DNA from: Megascapheus bottae
Taxonomy: Eukaryota > Chordata > Mammalia > Rodentia > Geomyidae
DNA length: 64,000 nt
NCBI GenBank assembly: GCA_024803745.1
Contig: JANJXV010000013.1
Coordinates: forward strand, 34,550,001 to 34,614,000
Reading direction: 5' to 3'
Below, one piece after another: positions 1-11,406 of the stretch. How positions within the stretch are numbered: the first letter of the stretch is position 1; each line of letters opens with the position of its first letter. Made by a program: the position numbers and the translations under genes. Below the pieces are notes generated by a model. It was not told the origin of the DNA. It did not search any database and saw only the letters and a list, made by a program, of their open reading frames with translations.

Positions 1-940
1 ATAAACTATTTATTATAATTACATACCACTAACCTGTCTTAACCAAACCACTCTCTGACTGACATTCAACTGGACAGTTTGCCTCTCCTTGATGAGCCTG
101 AGGTGAACAGAGCAGTTGACTTTCCCTGAAAGGACATGGCAGCAATTCCATATGCTACGAAGCATCCTTTCATTTGTAACATGGGGCTCCATCTATCCTT
201 TCTGTCTCTCTTTTCTCTCTTGCTTTTGCACTCTCTCCTAATTTCTAACATTAGTACTTCTAAATAGCATATTTTTGTAAAACTATTCTAGTACTTTTAT
301 ATAGCATTTCACATGAAAGTATAAGCTTTGCTGTGTATTTAAAAATTGTAGTTATTTAGAAAAAATAGGTACTTTCTAAAATGTTCTACTGTTTATATAC
401 CACAGATAACCAAGTATTTCATATTAGTACTTGGCTTTATAGAATTTACCATTTCTTGACCATCTCAATATTTTTATATTATAAAAATGCTTCTCAGAAA
501 TATAAAAATGTCTTTCAAAATAAATTTCAAATTTTAAGATAAAAAGTAGATTTAAAATAACAGCAAATTGAACACTATACATGAAAAGTTACTTAACTTT
601 TGAAAGATCACAGCTTTAGCTTAGTGACTATATTTACTATTGCTATATCAGCTAAGGAGATACGTTATATAAGAAAATAAGCATATTTACTACTTTTACC
701 CATTTTGTGAATATACCTCTTCTTTAACATAAAAATATTATAAAACATTTTAAGAGATACATGAATTAATTTTCAGGAATATATTTGAAATATTTACTAA
801 CCCAACTAATTTGCATTGGAGAGCAAACGAACTGACAAAATAGAAGAGAAAAATTTTAGATTATTTAAGTGAAGGCATTAGGATAGTAAAATATTTTTCC
901 AAAACCATATGTAGATAACTCTTATTATAAAATAAAATCT
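1..940. other. Single-copy AT-rich stretch
   Basis: No repeat family, coding frame or structured RNA was recognised. The stretch is AT-rich with scattered short A and T runs. A 61-codon open frame on the minus strand (66-251) has no recognisable domain and is probably chance. Confidence 0.5.
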
Positions 941-1028
941 TCGGTCAGGAACATGGCCCAGTGGTAGAATGCTTGCCTAGCATGCATGAAGCCCTGGGTT
1001 TGATTCCTCAGTACAACATAAACAGATA
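941..1028 (+). mobile_element. ID-like SINE monomer
   Basis: A tRNA-like head has an A-box region (cccagtggtagaatgc) and a B box (gggtttgattcc), followed by cctcagtacaacata. It matches the left module of the IDL-Geo elements elsewhere in the window, but the Geo module is missing. It is either a solo ID-type insertion or a 3'-truncated IDL-Geo. Confidence 0.75.
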
Positions 1029-1089
1029 GCCTGCAAAATTTGGCCCCAAGAGTTCTGTTAGGACATCAAAACAAGCAGGGTTTTTTGTT

Positions 1090-1400
1090 ATTGTTGTTGT
1101 TCTTAATTGTCCTTGTCCTTTTTCCTTTTTCTTTCTTTTCCTTTGTGATGGTACTGAGAATTCATCTCAAGACCTTACAAGTCAGTCAACTTTATCACTG
1201 GAGCCATGTTACCAGCCTCTTTTTCATTAGCTCTCACTTTACACCTGGACTTTGATTCTCCTAAATGCACTTCCCTATATCATTAGGAATGACAGGCACA
1301 CTACTGTATCCAGCCATAAGTGTTTTCCCTGTAGCTGGGATAACAGACTTGGACCATAGCACACATATTACTGGTTGAGATGGACTCTTGTAAATTTCAA
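1090..1400 (-). mobile_element. Degraded antisense B1/ID-type SINEs
   Basis: Read on the minus strand, the segment contains a diverged 7SL/B1-like start and a diverged ID-like part (ctccagtgataaagttg, then gatgaattctcagtacc). This order resembles the B1-ID fusion SINEs of rodents. A second short B1-like piece lies near 1328-1370. Divergence is high, so the limits are approximate. Confidence 0.5.
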
Positions 1401-1403
1401 ATG

Positions 1404-1612
1404 TTTGTTTGTTTGTTTATTTTGTCAGTCTTGGACTTGAGCTCCAGGCCTGAATACTGTCTTTGGATTTTCTCAAGGCTAGAGCTCTACCACTTGAGCC
1501 TCAGCACCACTTCCAGCTTTTTTTTTTCCATGTATGTGGTACCAAAGAGTCAAACCCGGCTTGTTGTGCATGCTAGGCAAGCACTCTACCACTAGGCTAA
1601 ACTCCCGGCCCC
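1404..1612 (-). mobile_element. IDL-Geo SINE
   Basis: The antisense copy has the Geo module first (tcaaggctagagctctacca) and then the ID-like head (gctaggcaagcactctacca, ending cccggcccc). The tail, read on the plus strand, is a run of TTTG units. The module layout matches the copy at 8015-8219. Confidence 0.85.
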
Positions 1613-1635
1613 ACTTCAAGTAACTTTAATTAACT

Positions 1636-1985
1636 TTTATTGTCAATCACCAAATACCCAAGAAACAACTCAGATGAAGAAAGATTTACTTTTGCTCACA
1701 TTTTCAAAAGGTTCAGTCAGTCATGACCAGGAAGGTGTGGTAGAATAGCTTACCTCATACCAGATAAGAAGCAGAGATAAATCACAGAGGGAGAAGGCAG
1801 GACAGGAAATACTATCTTCAGGATTCTAACAAAGCCCAATCTGTTTTTTATCACTTCCCCAAACTGCTATCATATATGAATTCACTAAGACAGAGACTTC
1901 ACAGTCTAATCATGAAGAATAATCATGGGAATGTCATTATAGACAGCTTTAGAGGTGTGCTTTACTAATCACCTAACCATTTCTC
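1636..1985 (-). mobile_element. MaLR-type LTR remnant
   Basis: Recognisable blocks in order are caaatacccaagaaacaac, agatttacttttgctcacat, aaggtgtggtagaatagctt and atgaattcactaag. They resemble the 3'-to-5' reading of rodent MT/ORR-like (ERVL-MaLR) LTRs. It is solitary and highly diverged, with no internal coding region. The family assignment is from memory. Confidence 0.5.
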
Positions 1986-2644
1986 CATTCGATAAAGTTG
2001 ACAATTAGTATAATCATCAGAATTACTTTTATTTTAACTAATAGTTATCAGTGGGCCATATAACATTTCAGAACATACCCTGAAGAAAGACATTAAAATA
2101 AATTATTATATATTTCTATATTTAAAACTTTTAAGTATATAACTGCAACCAATATGTAACTTCTACATAATATAAATCCAGTGACATATATTTCTAAAGA
2201 AGTATTATCATCATTAATTACTGAACTATTTACATATAGTCTGTATTTGAAAAGTACTTGAGTTTAAAGTACTCACTGATTCATACTAAGCGCCTTAATT
2301 TTGTGCTATATTTAAATTTTAGCAGTAAAATCAGTAATCCATTCATCTTTTTATACCATGTTACTCCCTCTACCTAATTATATGATCTTTATGTTTTTAT
2401 TGTAATATGCATGCTTCATTTTTTAAATAAAATTACTTTCATTTTTCCCACAAGTATCAATTTTCTAATCAGTACAGTTGATATTATTTTCTTTACAGTA
2501 AATATCCCAGAATTTTTAAGTAATAATTATTGGATACTTATAATCCAGAGAAATAATTGCTTTATTTGGAAAGCAAAATTGGTTTATATTATATGTAGAA
2601 AACAAGCAAATTATAATAATATTTAATGTGATACTTAAATAAGT
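1986..2644. other. Single-copy AT-rich stretch
   Basis: Very AT-rich, with no identifiable repeat or coding frame. A 71-codon open frame at 2411-2626 encodes an Ile/Phe/Asn-rich string with no motif and is probably chance. Confidence 0.5.
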
Positions 2645-2649
2645 ATGCT

Positions 2650-2882
2650 TTTTTTCCATCGTGGGTTTTTGTTTGCTAATCTGAGGTCTTGCACATGATG
2701 TCTTGCTCTCTCACACAATGTGTTGTTCACAGCTGGCATTTGAGCCAAGCCTCTGACCTAGCTTTTACTGTTTGTTGGAGGTAGAGCCTTGGAGACATTT
2801 CTGCCTGGGCTGGGCTTGGAACCTACTAGATCTCAGTGTCCTGAATAGGTAGCATAGAGGCCTGAACCAGTGATGCCCAGAT
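2650..2882 (-). mobile_element. Old B1-Geo composite SINE
   Basis: The antisense segment keeps the order of the better-preserved copy at 22322-23283: a Geo-like tail (gtagagccttggagac), then tgcctgggctgggcttggaac and atctcagtgtcctgaatagg. It is strongly diverged. Confidence 0.55.
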
Positions 2883-3162
2883 CTTTTCAGTTTTAGTATA
2901 ATGGATTTTTCCAACACTATTTATTATTCTTAAGCACCTACCTAAAGTGGGACAAGAAAGTTAGATAAAATTAGCTTTAAAGATACTGTAACATCATCAC
3001 ATAAACAAAATTATTGCGCTCTTCAGACTTTTTAATAAAATGATTGGCAACATTCAAATCACTTTCTTATTCTGTAAATCAAGGAGTAATTCCTACTATT
3101 ACTTAAAATAATACCCTTTGAATTAGTTATCATGATGGAATTTACATTAGTATTCTGTGTGG

Positions 3163-3248
3163 GGGGGGAGAGAGAGAGAGAAAGGGGGAGAGAGAGAAAG
3201 AGAAAGGGGGAGAGAGGGGGGAGAGAGAGAGAGGGAAACAAAGTGGGG

Positions 3249-3312
<64 letters not shown>
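3163..3312 (+). repeat. (GA)n purine tract
   Basis: About 150 bp of GA and GGA units on the plus strand, interrupted in the first half and nearly pure GA from 3255 to 3312. Four overlapping open frames of 72-85 codons (3059-3387, both strands) are Arg/Glu or Ser/Leu repeats produced by this tract and are not genes. Confidence 0.95.
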
Positions 3313-3314
<2 letters not shown>

Positions 3315-6037
3315 ACCGTATATTACTTCTGTAACCAGCTATATATATGAATTTGGATTGTCTGCTCCTTACGAAGAAAAACACTAGTAATCATTTTTTC
3401 CAAGCCTTAACCAAACTGTTTTGAGTCTCTCTAGTTTTCTAAACTGCTTCCCACCATGTCAACTAGGAATTTAAAGAGACAGACAAAACAAAAGCCACTT
3501 TAACTTTTAACTCAATTACTATTTCTTATTGAAGATGATCTATGCCCTTTTCTACTCCTCTCACCCTTCCCTGACAATATACTGACTTTTTCTAAAGCTC
3601 TGACTTATGCAAAGTCATCTTTTTAATGTGGATGTATATCACTTATGCATTAAAACTTGCCAAATAATTTTAATTCAAATTTAAATGTATATTTACATAG
3701 TCTGTATTATAATCCCTTCTTGCCTCTATGGTCCTGTGATAGAAACTCAGTGTGGATATCTATCAAGATGACTAATTAAAGCCAACCCATCTAAGCATTT
3801 TAAATGCACCCTTCAAATAGAGGGGAGGTCCCAACTTGATAATATCTTGATAACATTGGATAGTAATATCCCAGGAGGTTACATATTCATCGTTCCTAGT
3901 CAACTGACATTTATATCTATTATCATTTGAGTGAAACATAATTAATTATTTTATGATAATTTGGATCATTGTTTAAAATTCAGTTTGTGAAATGTTGTAT
4001 CCCTGCCATTTTTTCCATTCCTTTAGAGGATTGGAATCACTCTATTTAGGGAAGATTATTCCTTCATCTAATTATTACATAGTATGTCTCATTATTTTCC
4101 AAATAAGAGACTCCTTCTCTCTCCAAGAATAATAATTTTATGTTACAGGCATCAGAGATGAAGACAAAAATGTCACATTTGTGATTCTGTTTCCATGACA
4201 CTCCACAGTAATGCAAAGTGAAAATTACAAGTAAAGAGAGTCTTTTTTCCCATGATGTCAAATGTCATGTTTCTCAGATTTATGCTTTCCCAATTAAGTA
4301 TTAAAATAACCATTTTTATATTATTTATAAAATTATAATTATATCACAAAATTTTGCCTATAGATCAAGGTTCTCAAAGGTTATTTTTTCCTAACAAATA
4401 AATAGGGAATTACAGTTCCTACTTTTTATTAAATCTTAGCTATTCTAGTTAGAGATTTGCTACCTTAATCCATATATAATGTGTTTGTCACTTAGGAAAC
4501 ATTTAAAAAATGGGTTAGTAATTCTGTATAATGCTATAATTATATCTTTCATCAGGATAATTATGTAAAAGTAAATAAAGGTATGGCTAAGATAATACCT
4601 AATTTAGTATGCCTCCAACTGTATAATGCTTATAATTAAGGATTCCAAACAGAAAGTAAAGGGCCTTCATTTCCTTACACATCAGCCTAATTTTAAAATT
4701 AAAATCATAAACATTATTTGAATAGTTTCTTTGTTTATACATTTAGATATTGAATCATAACTGTTGTTTACATCAAAAAGAAGTCGTTGATGTCTAGTTA
4801 AACTGGATCACAAAACTTAGTAGATGAATCTTATGACTCATTTGTCATGCAAAACTGACATAAGAAATAACTTAAGTAGTCTACTACCATTAGAGTGTGT
4901 TTAAAATTTGCAATGGGAAGTATATAATTATTTCAGTTAGATAAAACATTATCAGTCATTAACAGCAAACATACACTATATATGATTGCAAAAATTCAAG
5001 ATATTATTCATAATAACTCACTAAATCAAGACAACAAATTCTTAGAAGCTAGAAAATGTCTAGATATGCTATTAATAGACATTCTGTGGCCTACCTGTCT
5101 AGACTTCGTTGCAGTTCATGGCAGTGGATCCAGCATCTGTTCTCTATACCTATTAGCATTGTGTGTTTCAATAAAATGTCGAAAGTAAGGAGGCATGTCT
5201 GTCTAATTGAACTGAAGTATTGAATATATTTGAAAAGATATACCAAAGTACTTGAAATGATAAGGAAAGTCTCAGTTATAAAGCTTTTAACATGCGTTTA
5301 TAATTTTAGCCTATTCTTTCAATGTCTTTTCTCCATCTTACCAGTTATGTGTTTGATGATTAGATGTAAATGAAGATAATACCTTCTTTTTATAACCTTT
5401 GGGTCTTCATCTAAGGTCTTTTTGCAAATTTCTAGGATGTGATCTTTCTCTCAATCCTGAAGACTCACAAAGTCAGACATGATTTATTCACGAACAAGAG
5501 TTCTTAAAAATCCCATTTTTATGGATCATCACCAGAATGCATCAACATTCTGTTCATATCACTACAACAAAATTCAGTATTGTCTCTTTATAATAGAATG
5601 TCAGTAAGAAGATCATTAATTTAGGTTTCTAGTTCCTAATTTTAAAGAAAGCCTTGTAATGTAAAGTGTATTTAGGTGTATTTGTACATCATATGTGACA
5701 GTAAGCAAGCACTGGAATTTACTGAAGCTAAATGGTGATAACTGCTGCTTTTTCATATTTCTTGCTAATATGACAAAAAGGTAGCTGCTAATCCATTTGA
5801 TTTCCTTGGCATATAAATTGTTTGCACGCAGGAATTATCATCACTGTCAAATGTAAATGAAGAATGAGGGCTAGGAAGGGAAGAGATTGTAACAGGTGGA
5901 ATGGACAGTTCTTACCCCTAGGAGTCATGAGAAGATAAGATCACTAGTACATTTAATTATTTTTAACTATGTTTATTATGCAAAATACTGACGTTATGAT
6001 AGAAGCATTGCAAAAAATTCAAACACTACACATTTGT
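3313..6037. other. Single-copy stretch, 2.7 kb
   Basis: No repeat family, splice-flanked open frame or RNA gene was recognised. Base composition is AT-rich throughout. Open frames at 4064-4261 (minus) and 4982-5188 (plus) have no motif and are probably chance. Confidence 0.5.
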
Positions 6038-6612
6038 TTTCTTTTTCTTTTTTATTTTATAATCAGAGTAGATGTACAGTTACATTTATAAGATAGAATA
6101 CTTCTTGAACATTATTACTCCTTCGCATGTTTGTCTCCCAGTTTGCCTCCCTCACTCCCAAGTTGTAGAGTACATTTCCAATGTATTGTCCTGTGAATAT
6201 CACTGTTAACACTGGTTCATCCTTTATCTTATTATCTTGTTTTTCCCTTTCCCTTCCCTGATTCAAATAAATAAATGGATATACAATACACCAGGTACCA
6301 AAGTCAGATATAGCAACAACAAAAGATAGACTGTAAGGAAAGGAAAAAGAAAAAGAACAAACAGGAAAAAATAACTTCATATAGTACATTAAAAACAACA
6401 AACACAAAAATAAATCTCTTGTTTCCCTATCTGGAGTTCATTTTGCTTAGCCTCATCCTATATGGCCATATGCACATAAATTTGGAACTATTGAGTTCCT
6501 TGGCTAAGAACAGCCTCGATGAATACTAATTATTACAAATGAGGGAAACCATGTAGCCTATGTTCCTTTGGGTCTGTCTTACTTCACTTAATATGATTTT
6601 TTCCAAGTCTGT
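6038..6612 (-). mobile_element. L1 3' end, type B
   Basis: Antisense L1 3' UTR and ORF2 end: a T-rich start (poly-A complement), a pyrimidine-rich block (cttgtttttccctttccctt) and the conserved stretch cttacttcacttaatatgat. It is 5'-truncated. The 114-codon frame at 6063-6407 is antisense noise. Confidence 0.8.
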
Positions 6613-6879
6613 TTTCTTTTCCTCTTAGGTTCTTTCAATGTAGAAGCTCTAGAAGTCCTTACCCTTCAAAACATCTATAGTCATATGGTCATCTTTCTTC
6701 TATTTCTGGAAAGTTTCTATTTTCCTCCTTAATTTAAAAAACAAAATACAAAAAACAGTCACTGTTTACTCATCATCTGGTCTGTCAAGACATTTTAACA
6801 GTTGACTTCTGCTTCAAAATGCTATCATAATTAAAAAGTTTTCATCATCTCCAGTTAGAGCATCATGCTTTTCCTGGAT
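6613..6879. other. Unassigned spacer
   Basis: Pyrimidine-rich near 6613-6730, with no recognised element. It could be a more diverged continuation of the neighbouring L1. Confidence 0.35.
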
Positions 6880-7512
6880 TTTCATAATTGCATCCTAACT
6901 AGATCCCTGCTTCTGACCTCCCTGCCTCCAGTATTTCTTCCTACCACAGATGGAAGGTTTTTCTTTTAAATATAAATCAGAGTATGTCATTTCTCTTTTC
7001 ACAATTCTCCATCAATTTATCAAATCATTTGGAATTTCTTTAGTGGCCATCAAGACTGACTATATAATCTGGGCATTTCCACTCTGAGCTCATCTTTTAT
7101 TCTTTTCCCACCATTTGCTCTGATTTAGCCACAAAAGCCTCCTTGCCTTAGGGCTTTTACTGCCTATTCCCCTTGCTTGAAATGCTCTTTCAGATCTTTT
7201 CATAGCTTACTTCCTCAATGCCTTCAAATGTTTGTTAAAATATCACCTTCTTAATGAGGCTCTTGACCATCCTTTTCAGAGCAGTAACATGCCCCTATTC
7301 TGCCATTTCCAATCATTCTTAATCTACTTTCTTTTTTCCCCATAGCACTCATCACCTTGTAACATGTTGTATATTTTGCTTATTTATTATGTTCACTCCC
7401 CATCTTTCTGTAATAGGATGTGAGCCTTAGAAGATCAAGGAATTTTGTCCATTCAGTTCTATTCCAAACAGTGTCTGACACAGGATAAAGTGCTTGGTAA
7501 ATATTCCATTAC
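6880..7512 (+). mobile_element. Ancient L2-like LINE remnant
   Basis: A long colinear match to the ancient mammalian L2-type 3' region as I remember it. Landmarks are aaatataaatcagagtatgt, ttagggcttttactgcctat, aatgctctttcagatctttt, tcaaatgtttgttaaaatat, catagcactcatcacc and ataaagtgcttggtaaatat. More than 600 bp survives in order, which is unusually long for such an old repeat. Confidence 0.65.
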
Positions 7513-7644
7513 TGTGGATCTGATTCTCTCAAGTTACATTTCTTCCTGATCTACTTAAAATCATATATAAGAATGAGTGAATTTGAAAGCTCATAATACT
7601 AAGAGTTTTGCTATCACTTAATAGGCACAGCATGGCCTTAACCT

Positions 7645-7765
7645 ATATTATCTCATTTATTTCCAACAACCAGTCCTCAAACCCAAATAAGGAGGTTTAG
7701 TGAGGTTATGTCACTTGCCCAAGGTTACATATCTAGTGAATGACTGCATATCTGGTCTAAGAGGT
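7645..7765 (-). mobile_element. MIR SINE
   Basis: Antisense MIR core: tatctcatttatttccaaca, then ggtttagtgaggttatgtca and cttgcccaaggttacatatc. This is the classic MIR order in reverse complement. Confidence 0.75.
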
Positions 7766-7998
7766 TCTCCGGAGTACCTCTTAATGACTTTGATGTTACA
7801 ACCACCTTTACTGAGTTTTGTTCAGTATTAGTATTCTTCATTTATATTTACTGGAGAACAATGACTAAAAGGATTCCACATCTACAGTATAATCAAATGA
7901 TAATTTGCCCACTGTAATCACTTTTAAGTAATTGTATATTTGGAGACAAATACTGGTTTAGGAATGACATATCTTTGGAACTTTGTAATTCAAGTGAT

Positions 7999-8235
7999 AG
8001 AAATGTGAAAATGCGGGGCCGGGAGTTTGGCCTAGTGGTTAAAGTGCTTGCCTAGCATGCATGAAGACCCAGGTTCGATTCCTTGGTACCACATACATAG
8101 AAAAAAGCCGGAAGTGGTGCTGAGGCTCAAGTGGTAGAGCTCTAGCCTTGAGAAAGTCCAAGGACATTGCTCAGGCCCTGAGCTCAAGCCCAGGACTGGC
8201 AAAAAAAAAAAAAAAAAAAAGAAATGTGAAAATGC
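7999..8235 (+). mobile_element. IDL-Geo SINE with intact TSD
   Basis: Reference copy for this window. The body spans 8015-8219, flanked by a perfect 16-bp TSD (agaaatgtgaaaatgc, 7999-8014 and 8220-8235). The left module is tRNA/ID-like: the A-box region gcctagtggttaaagtgctt and B box ggttcgattcc. After aaaaaagccgg comes the Geo module (gtggtgctgaggctcaagtg ... gagctcaagcccaggactgg), then a 20-base poly-A. The family IDL-Geo is known from geomyoid rodents. The perfect TSD and pure tail suggest a recent insertion. Confidence 0.93.
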
Positions 8236-8336
8236 TTTTAGAGTGAAGGCAAAGATAACTTGCAATATTGGTTGTATACGCGAATAAGTTGGAAGGAGTT
8301 GGAATGTTCATAGAGTAAAGGATTGAGTAGAGACTT

Positions 8337-8420
8337 AATTTACTCAGGAAGAACAAAGGAAACAGAAATAAGGTTATGAATTTACTCAGGAAGAACAAAG
8401 GAAACAGAAATAAGGTTATG
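8337..8420. repeat. Perfect 42-bp tandem duplication
   Basis: A 42-bp unit starting aatttactcaggaagaac and ending aaggttatg is present twice head to tail (8337-8378 and 8379-8420) with no mismatch. No short internal period explains it. Confidence 0.97.
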
Positions 8421-8748
8421 AAAGGTGAGGTAATAACTGAGGAACATGGTAAGGACTTGTTGCTCATAAACCTTTTAAATAAATAATTTTAAGTTGATAT
8501 GCATGTTCAATATTTTAGTTGACATATATTCTTTTTGTTGTAAGTTAAATAGTACTAAAAGAAATAATTTAAATATGTACTTTACATGTATTTTCCTGGA
8601 AACTATAAACTATTAGATTTAGCTTTCTGTTTATAGAATAGGGCCTATATATAGCCTAATTTGACAATAACAGTCAGAACAATGAGATCAAAGTCTGATT
8701 TAATTTTCTTTATTCTAAAACAGCTTCTAGAAATCTTTTCTTTGCCAT

Positions 8749-9312
8749 TGTTTTTTTTTAACTCTATTGTATTATCCGGGTAATGTTTAGAGGGGTTGCC
8801 ATTATATTCATCAGAGAGTGGGTATATTACTTCTTGAACACTGATACCCACTCTCATGTTTTTGTCCCCCTTTCCCTCCCCTCACTCCTCCAATTATCCC
8901 TTCCCTATTTCAAATAAACAAATAAATGTATATGCAAGTCAGACATAGTAACCACATGAGATTAACCATAAGGGGTAAAAATACAAAAGAAATTACTTCA
9001 TGTAGTACATTGAGAACAACAATCATATCCTAGAGTTCATTTCATTTAGTCTCATCCTATATGACCATATGTACATAACTTTTGATCTATTGTGACCCTC
9101 TGCTAGGAGAATCCTAGACATGCACTAATTATTATAAATGAGGTAAACCATGGAGCCTATGTTCCTTTGGGTCTGGCTTACTTCACTTAATATGATTTCT
9201 TTTCCAAGTCTTTCCATTTCCTTATGAATGGGGAGATGTCATTCTTTCTGTTGGCAGCATAAAATTCCATTGTGTATAAATACCACATCTTCTTGATCAA
9301 TTCATCTACTGA
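8749..9312 (-). mobile_element. L1 3' end, type B
   Basis: Antisense L1. It starts with a T run and ctattgtattatccgggtaa, then the pyrimidine block and cttacttcacttaatatgat. It ends within ORF2, where the minus-strand frame reads VDELIKKMWYLYTMEFYAA, the conserved C-terminal end of L1 ORF2. It is 5'-truncated at about 9312. Confidence 0.88.
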
Positions 9313-9424
9313 GGTCTTTTCCATTATTCTTATGAAACTAAATACAAGCCCACTTAGAACGTCTTCTTTAGAAGCAGTGTACCATGCTAAGTTCCACAGT
9401 GGGTAAGAGCTTTGCCTCTTTTCT

Positions 9425-9581
9425 TTTCTTTTTTCTTTTGTTTTCATTTTGCTGGTCCTAGGTCTTGATCCCTGGACCCAGGCACTGCATTTGAGCTCCT
9501 TTTGCTCAAAGATAATGCTCTACCACTTGTTCACAGGTCTACTTCCAACTTTTTCTGTGATTCATTGGAGATAAGAGTCTT
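9425..9581 (-). mobile_element. B1-Geo composite SINE, left fragment
   Basis: Antisense Geo-side half of an old B1-Geo SINE (gctggtcctaggtcttgatc, then attggagataagagtct). It stops exactly where the insertion at 9582-10234 begins. The missing B1 half resumes at 10235-10312, so the two pieces were once one element. Confidence 0.65.
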
Positions 9582-10234
9582 TTTTTTTCTAGATATACAG
9601 ATATATCTAGAGATATAGATATATACACATAAAAATTTACATCTCCATATATTTTGTATACATATACATACATGTGTATATATACAATATACAGATAGAT
9701 ATCTGTATCTCTCTATGTGTGTGTCTTGTGTGAAGCTTTATTTTTAAAAGATTAATGTCAGGAATTGATTATGACTGATATTCAGGTTTCCTTACAATTC
9801 TTTTGGTTATTTTTATTTTATTTAAAAATACTCCTGGGGCCAGGAGTTTGGCCTAGTGGTTAAAGTGCTTGCCTAGCATGCATGAAGACCCGGGTTCAAT
9901 TCTTTGGTACCACATACGTAGAAAAAAGCCGGAAGTGGTACTGAGGCTCAAGTGGTAGAGCTCTAGCTTTGAGAAAATCCAAGGACAGTGCTCAGGCCCT
10001 GAGCTCAAGCCCAGGACTGGCAAAAAACAAACAAACAAATAAAAATACTCCTATAATTTCTAATATTTAAATGTAAACAACATGATTATTCATCTATTTT
10101 TCTTTTCTGTTGTTAGTTTTGAACTATTCCAATTTTACCTCGTCAGTTGCCAAATAACTTCATTTTTCTTTTTTCATATATTTTTATTGTAATTAATAGA
10201 AGAATTACATTATATTCACCAGGTAGAGGGTGCA
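9582..10234 (-). mobile_element. L1 3' end with probable 3' transduction
   Basis: This insert splits an old SINE and is bounded by a direct repeat, gataagagtctt (9570-9581 and 10235-10246). Read on the minus strand it begins with about 65-70 bp of type A L1 3' end (10171-10234: tattaattacaataaaaata). It continues with about 220 bp of non-L1 sequence containing an AATAAA signal (complement of 9737-9742), an A/T-rich microsatellite (about 9590-9725), and an A run adjoining the repeat. That order fits read-through past the L1 poly-A signal with co-mobilised 3' flank. A later IDL-Geo sits inside. An alternative is two separate insertions. Confidence 0.6.
9823..10052 (+). mobile_element. IDL-Geo SINE with intact TSD
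   Basis: The body at 9836-10039 has a tail of AAAC-type units. The flanking 13-bp repeat taaaaatactcct is perfect (9823-9835 and 10040-10052). It is inserted in the presumed transduced segment of the L1, so it is the youngest layer of a three-level nest. Confidence 0.92.
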
Positions 10235-10312
10235 GATAAGAGTCTTAATACATTTTCCTGCTTGGGCTAACTTCAAACCTCAATTCTCAGATCTCAGCCT
10301 TCTTTTTACTTT
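10235..10312 (-). mobile_element. B1-Geo composite SINE, right fragment
   Basis: Antisense B1-side remainder (tcctgcttgggctaacttca, ctcagatctcagcc). It continues the element interrupted at 9581. Confidence 0.6.
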
Positions 10313-10318
10313 TGTTAT

Positions 10319-10527
10319 TCTTTTTTTTCCTTTTTTTTTTCCCAGTCCTGGGCTTGAGCTCAGGGCCTGAGCACTGTCCTTGGACTTTCTAAAGGCTAGA
10401 GCTCTTCTATTTGAGCCTTAGCACCACTTCCAGGTTTTTTCTATGTATGTGGTACTAAGGAATCGAACTCAGCTCTTCATGCATGCTAGGCAAGCACTCT
10501 ACCACTAAGCCAAATTCTGGCCCCTTT
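10319..10527 (-). mobile_element. IDL-Geo SINE
   Basis: Antisense copy with a T-rich start, Geo module (cagtcctgggcttgagctca) and ID-like head (gctaggcaagcactctacca). It directly abuts the B1-Geo remnant on its left. Confidence 0.88.
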
Positions 10528-10826
10528 TTTTCACTTTTTTCATTTTACCAATTTCCATTAAAAGCGAAAGAACTTGATACTCACACACATTTTCAAATAG
10601 ATTAATTTTAGGCAAGAATAACTGTAGAAACTGGGAATCTCAAAACTGAATTCATCTATGGATATAATGGTTTTCTACAAAAAGCCCATTTTCCTTATAA
10701 GTTACAAAGATAGTTTTAGCTTTTGTCAATATGACTTTGTAAAATGCTTTTTACTTACTGTAATAGGCTGGAATTTTTATAAGGAGGTAGAAGTTTATTT
10801 AAAAAAAAAAAAAGGCAGAGAAAGAT

Positions 10827-11030
10827 GGGGCCGGGAGTTTGGCCTAATGGTAGAATGCTTGCCTAGCATGCACAAAGGCCCGTGTTCGATTCCTCGGTAC
10901 CACATACATAGAAAAAAGCCAGAGTGGTGCTGAGGCGCAAGTGGTAGAGCGCTAGCCTAGAGAAAGTCCAAGGACAGTGCTCAGGCCCTGAGCTCAAGCC
11001 TAGGACTGGCAAAAAAAAAAAAAAAAAGAG
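10827..11030 (+). mobile_element. IDL-Geo SINE
   Basis: Sense copy with head gccgggagtttggcctaatg, Geo module and poly-A followed by GAGA. An A run also precedes it. A 91-codon frame over 10658-10933 is a read-through into this SINE. Confidence 0.9.
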
Positions 11031-11208
11031 AGAAAAAAAATTCCTGTATTTCCCACCTACCTTTCCTCAAATTTCTCCTATTAATATGCATTTATGTAGT
11101 ACATTTGTTGACTTCAATGAACTAATGAACTAGTGAACATGGATAAACTATTATTGATACTGAATTACACTATTATCAATACTGACTTAGAAAAAAAAAC
11201 ATGGTAGA

Positions 11209-11406
11209 GGCCAGGAATTTGGCTTCGTGATAGAGTGCTTGCCTAGCATTTACGAAGACCCGGGTTCAATTCCTCAGTACCAAATACATTTTGAAAAAGC
11301 TAGAAGTGGTGCTGAGGCTCAGGTGGTAGAGCTCTAGCCCGGAGAAAGTCCAAGGACAGGGCTCAGACCCTGAGCTCAAGCCCATGACTGGCAAAAAAAA
11401 AAAAAT
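11209..11406 (+). mobile_element. IDL-Geo SINE
   Basis: Sense copy with head ggccaggaatttggcttcgt and tail after cccatgactggc. It is somewhat more diverged than its neighbours. Confidence 0.88.

Noticed and set aside
1636..1985. A complete endogenous retrovirus
   Set aside because: Only solitary, highly diverged MaLR/MLT1-type LTR pieces are present here and at 11565, 12537, 30803, 37955 and 48785; no internal coding region was seen.
3059..3387. Four overlapping Arg/Glu or Ser/Leu-rich open frames
   Set aside because: All are translations of a GA microsatellite on both strands.
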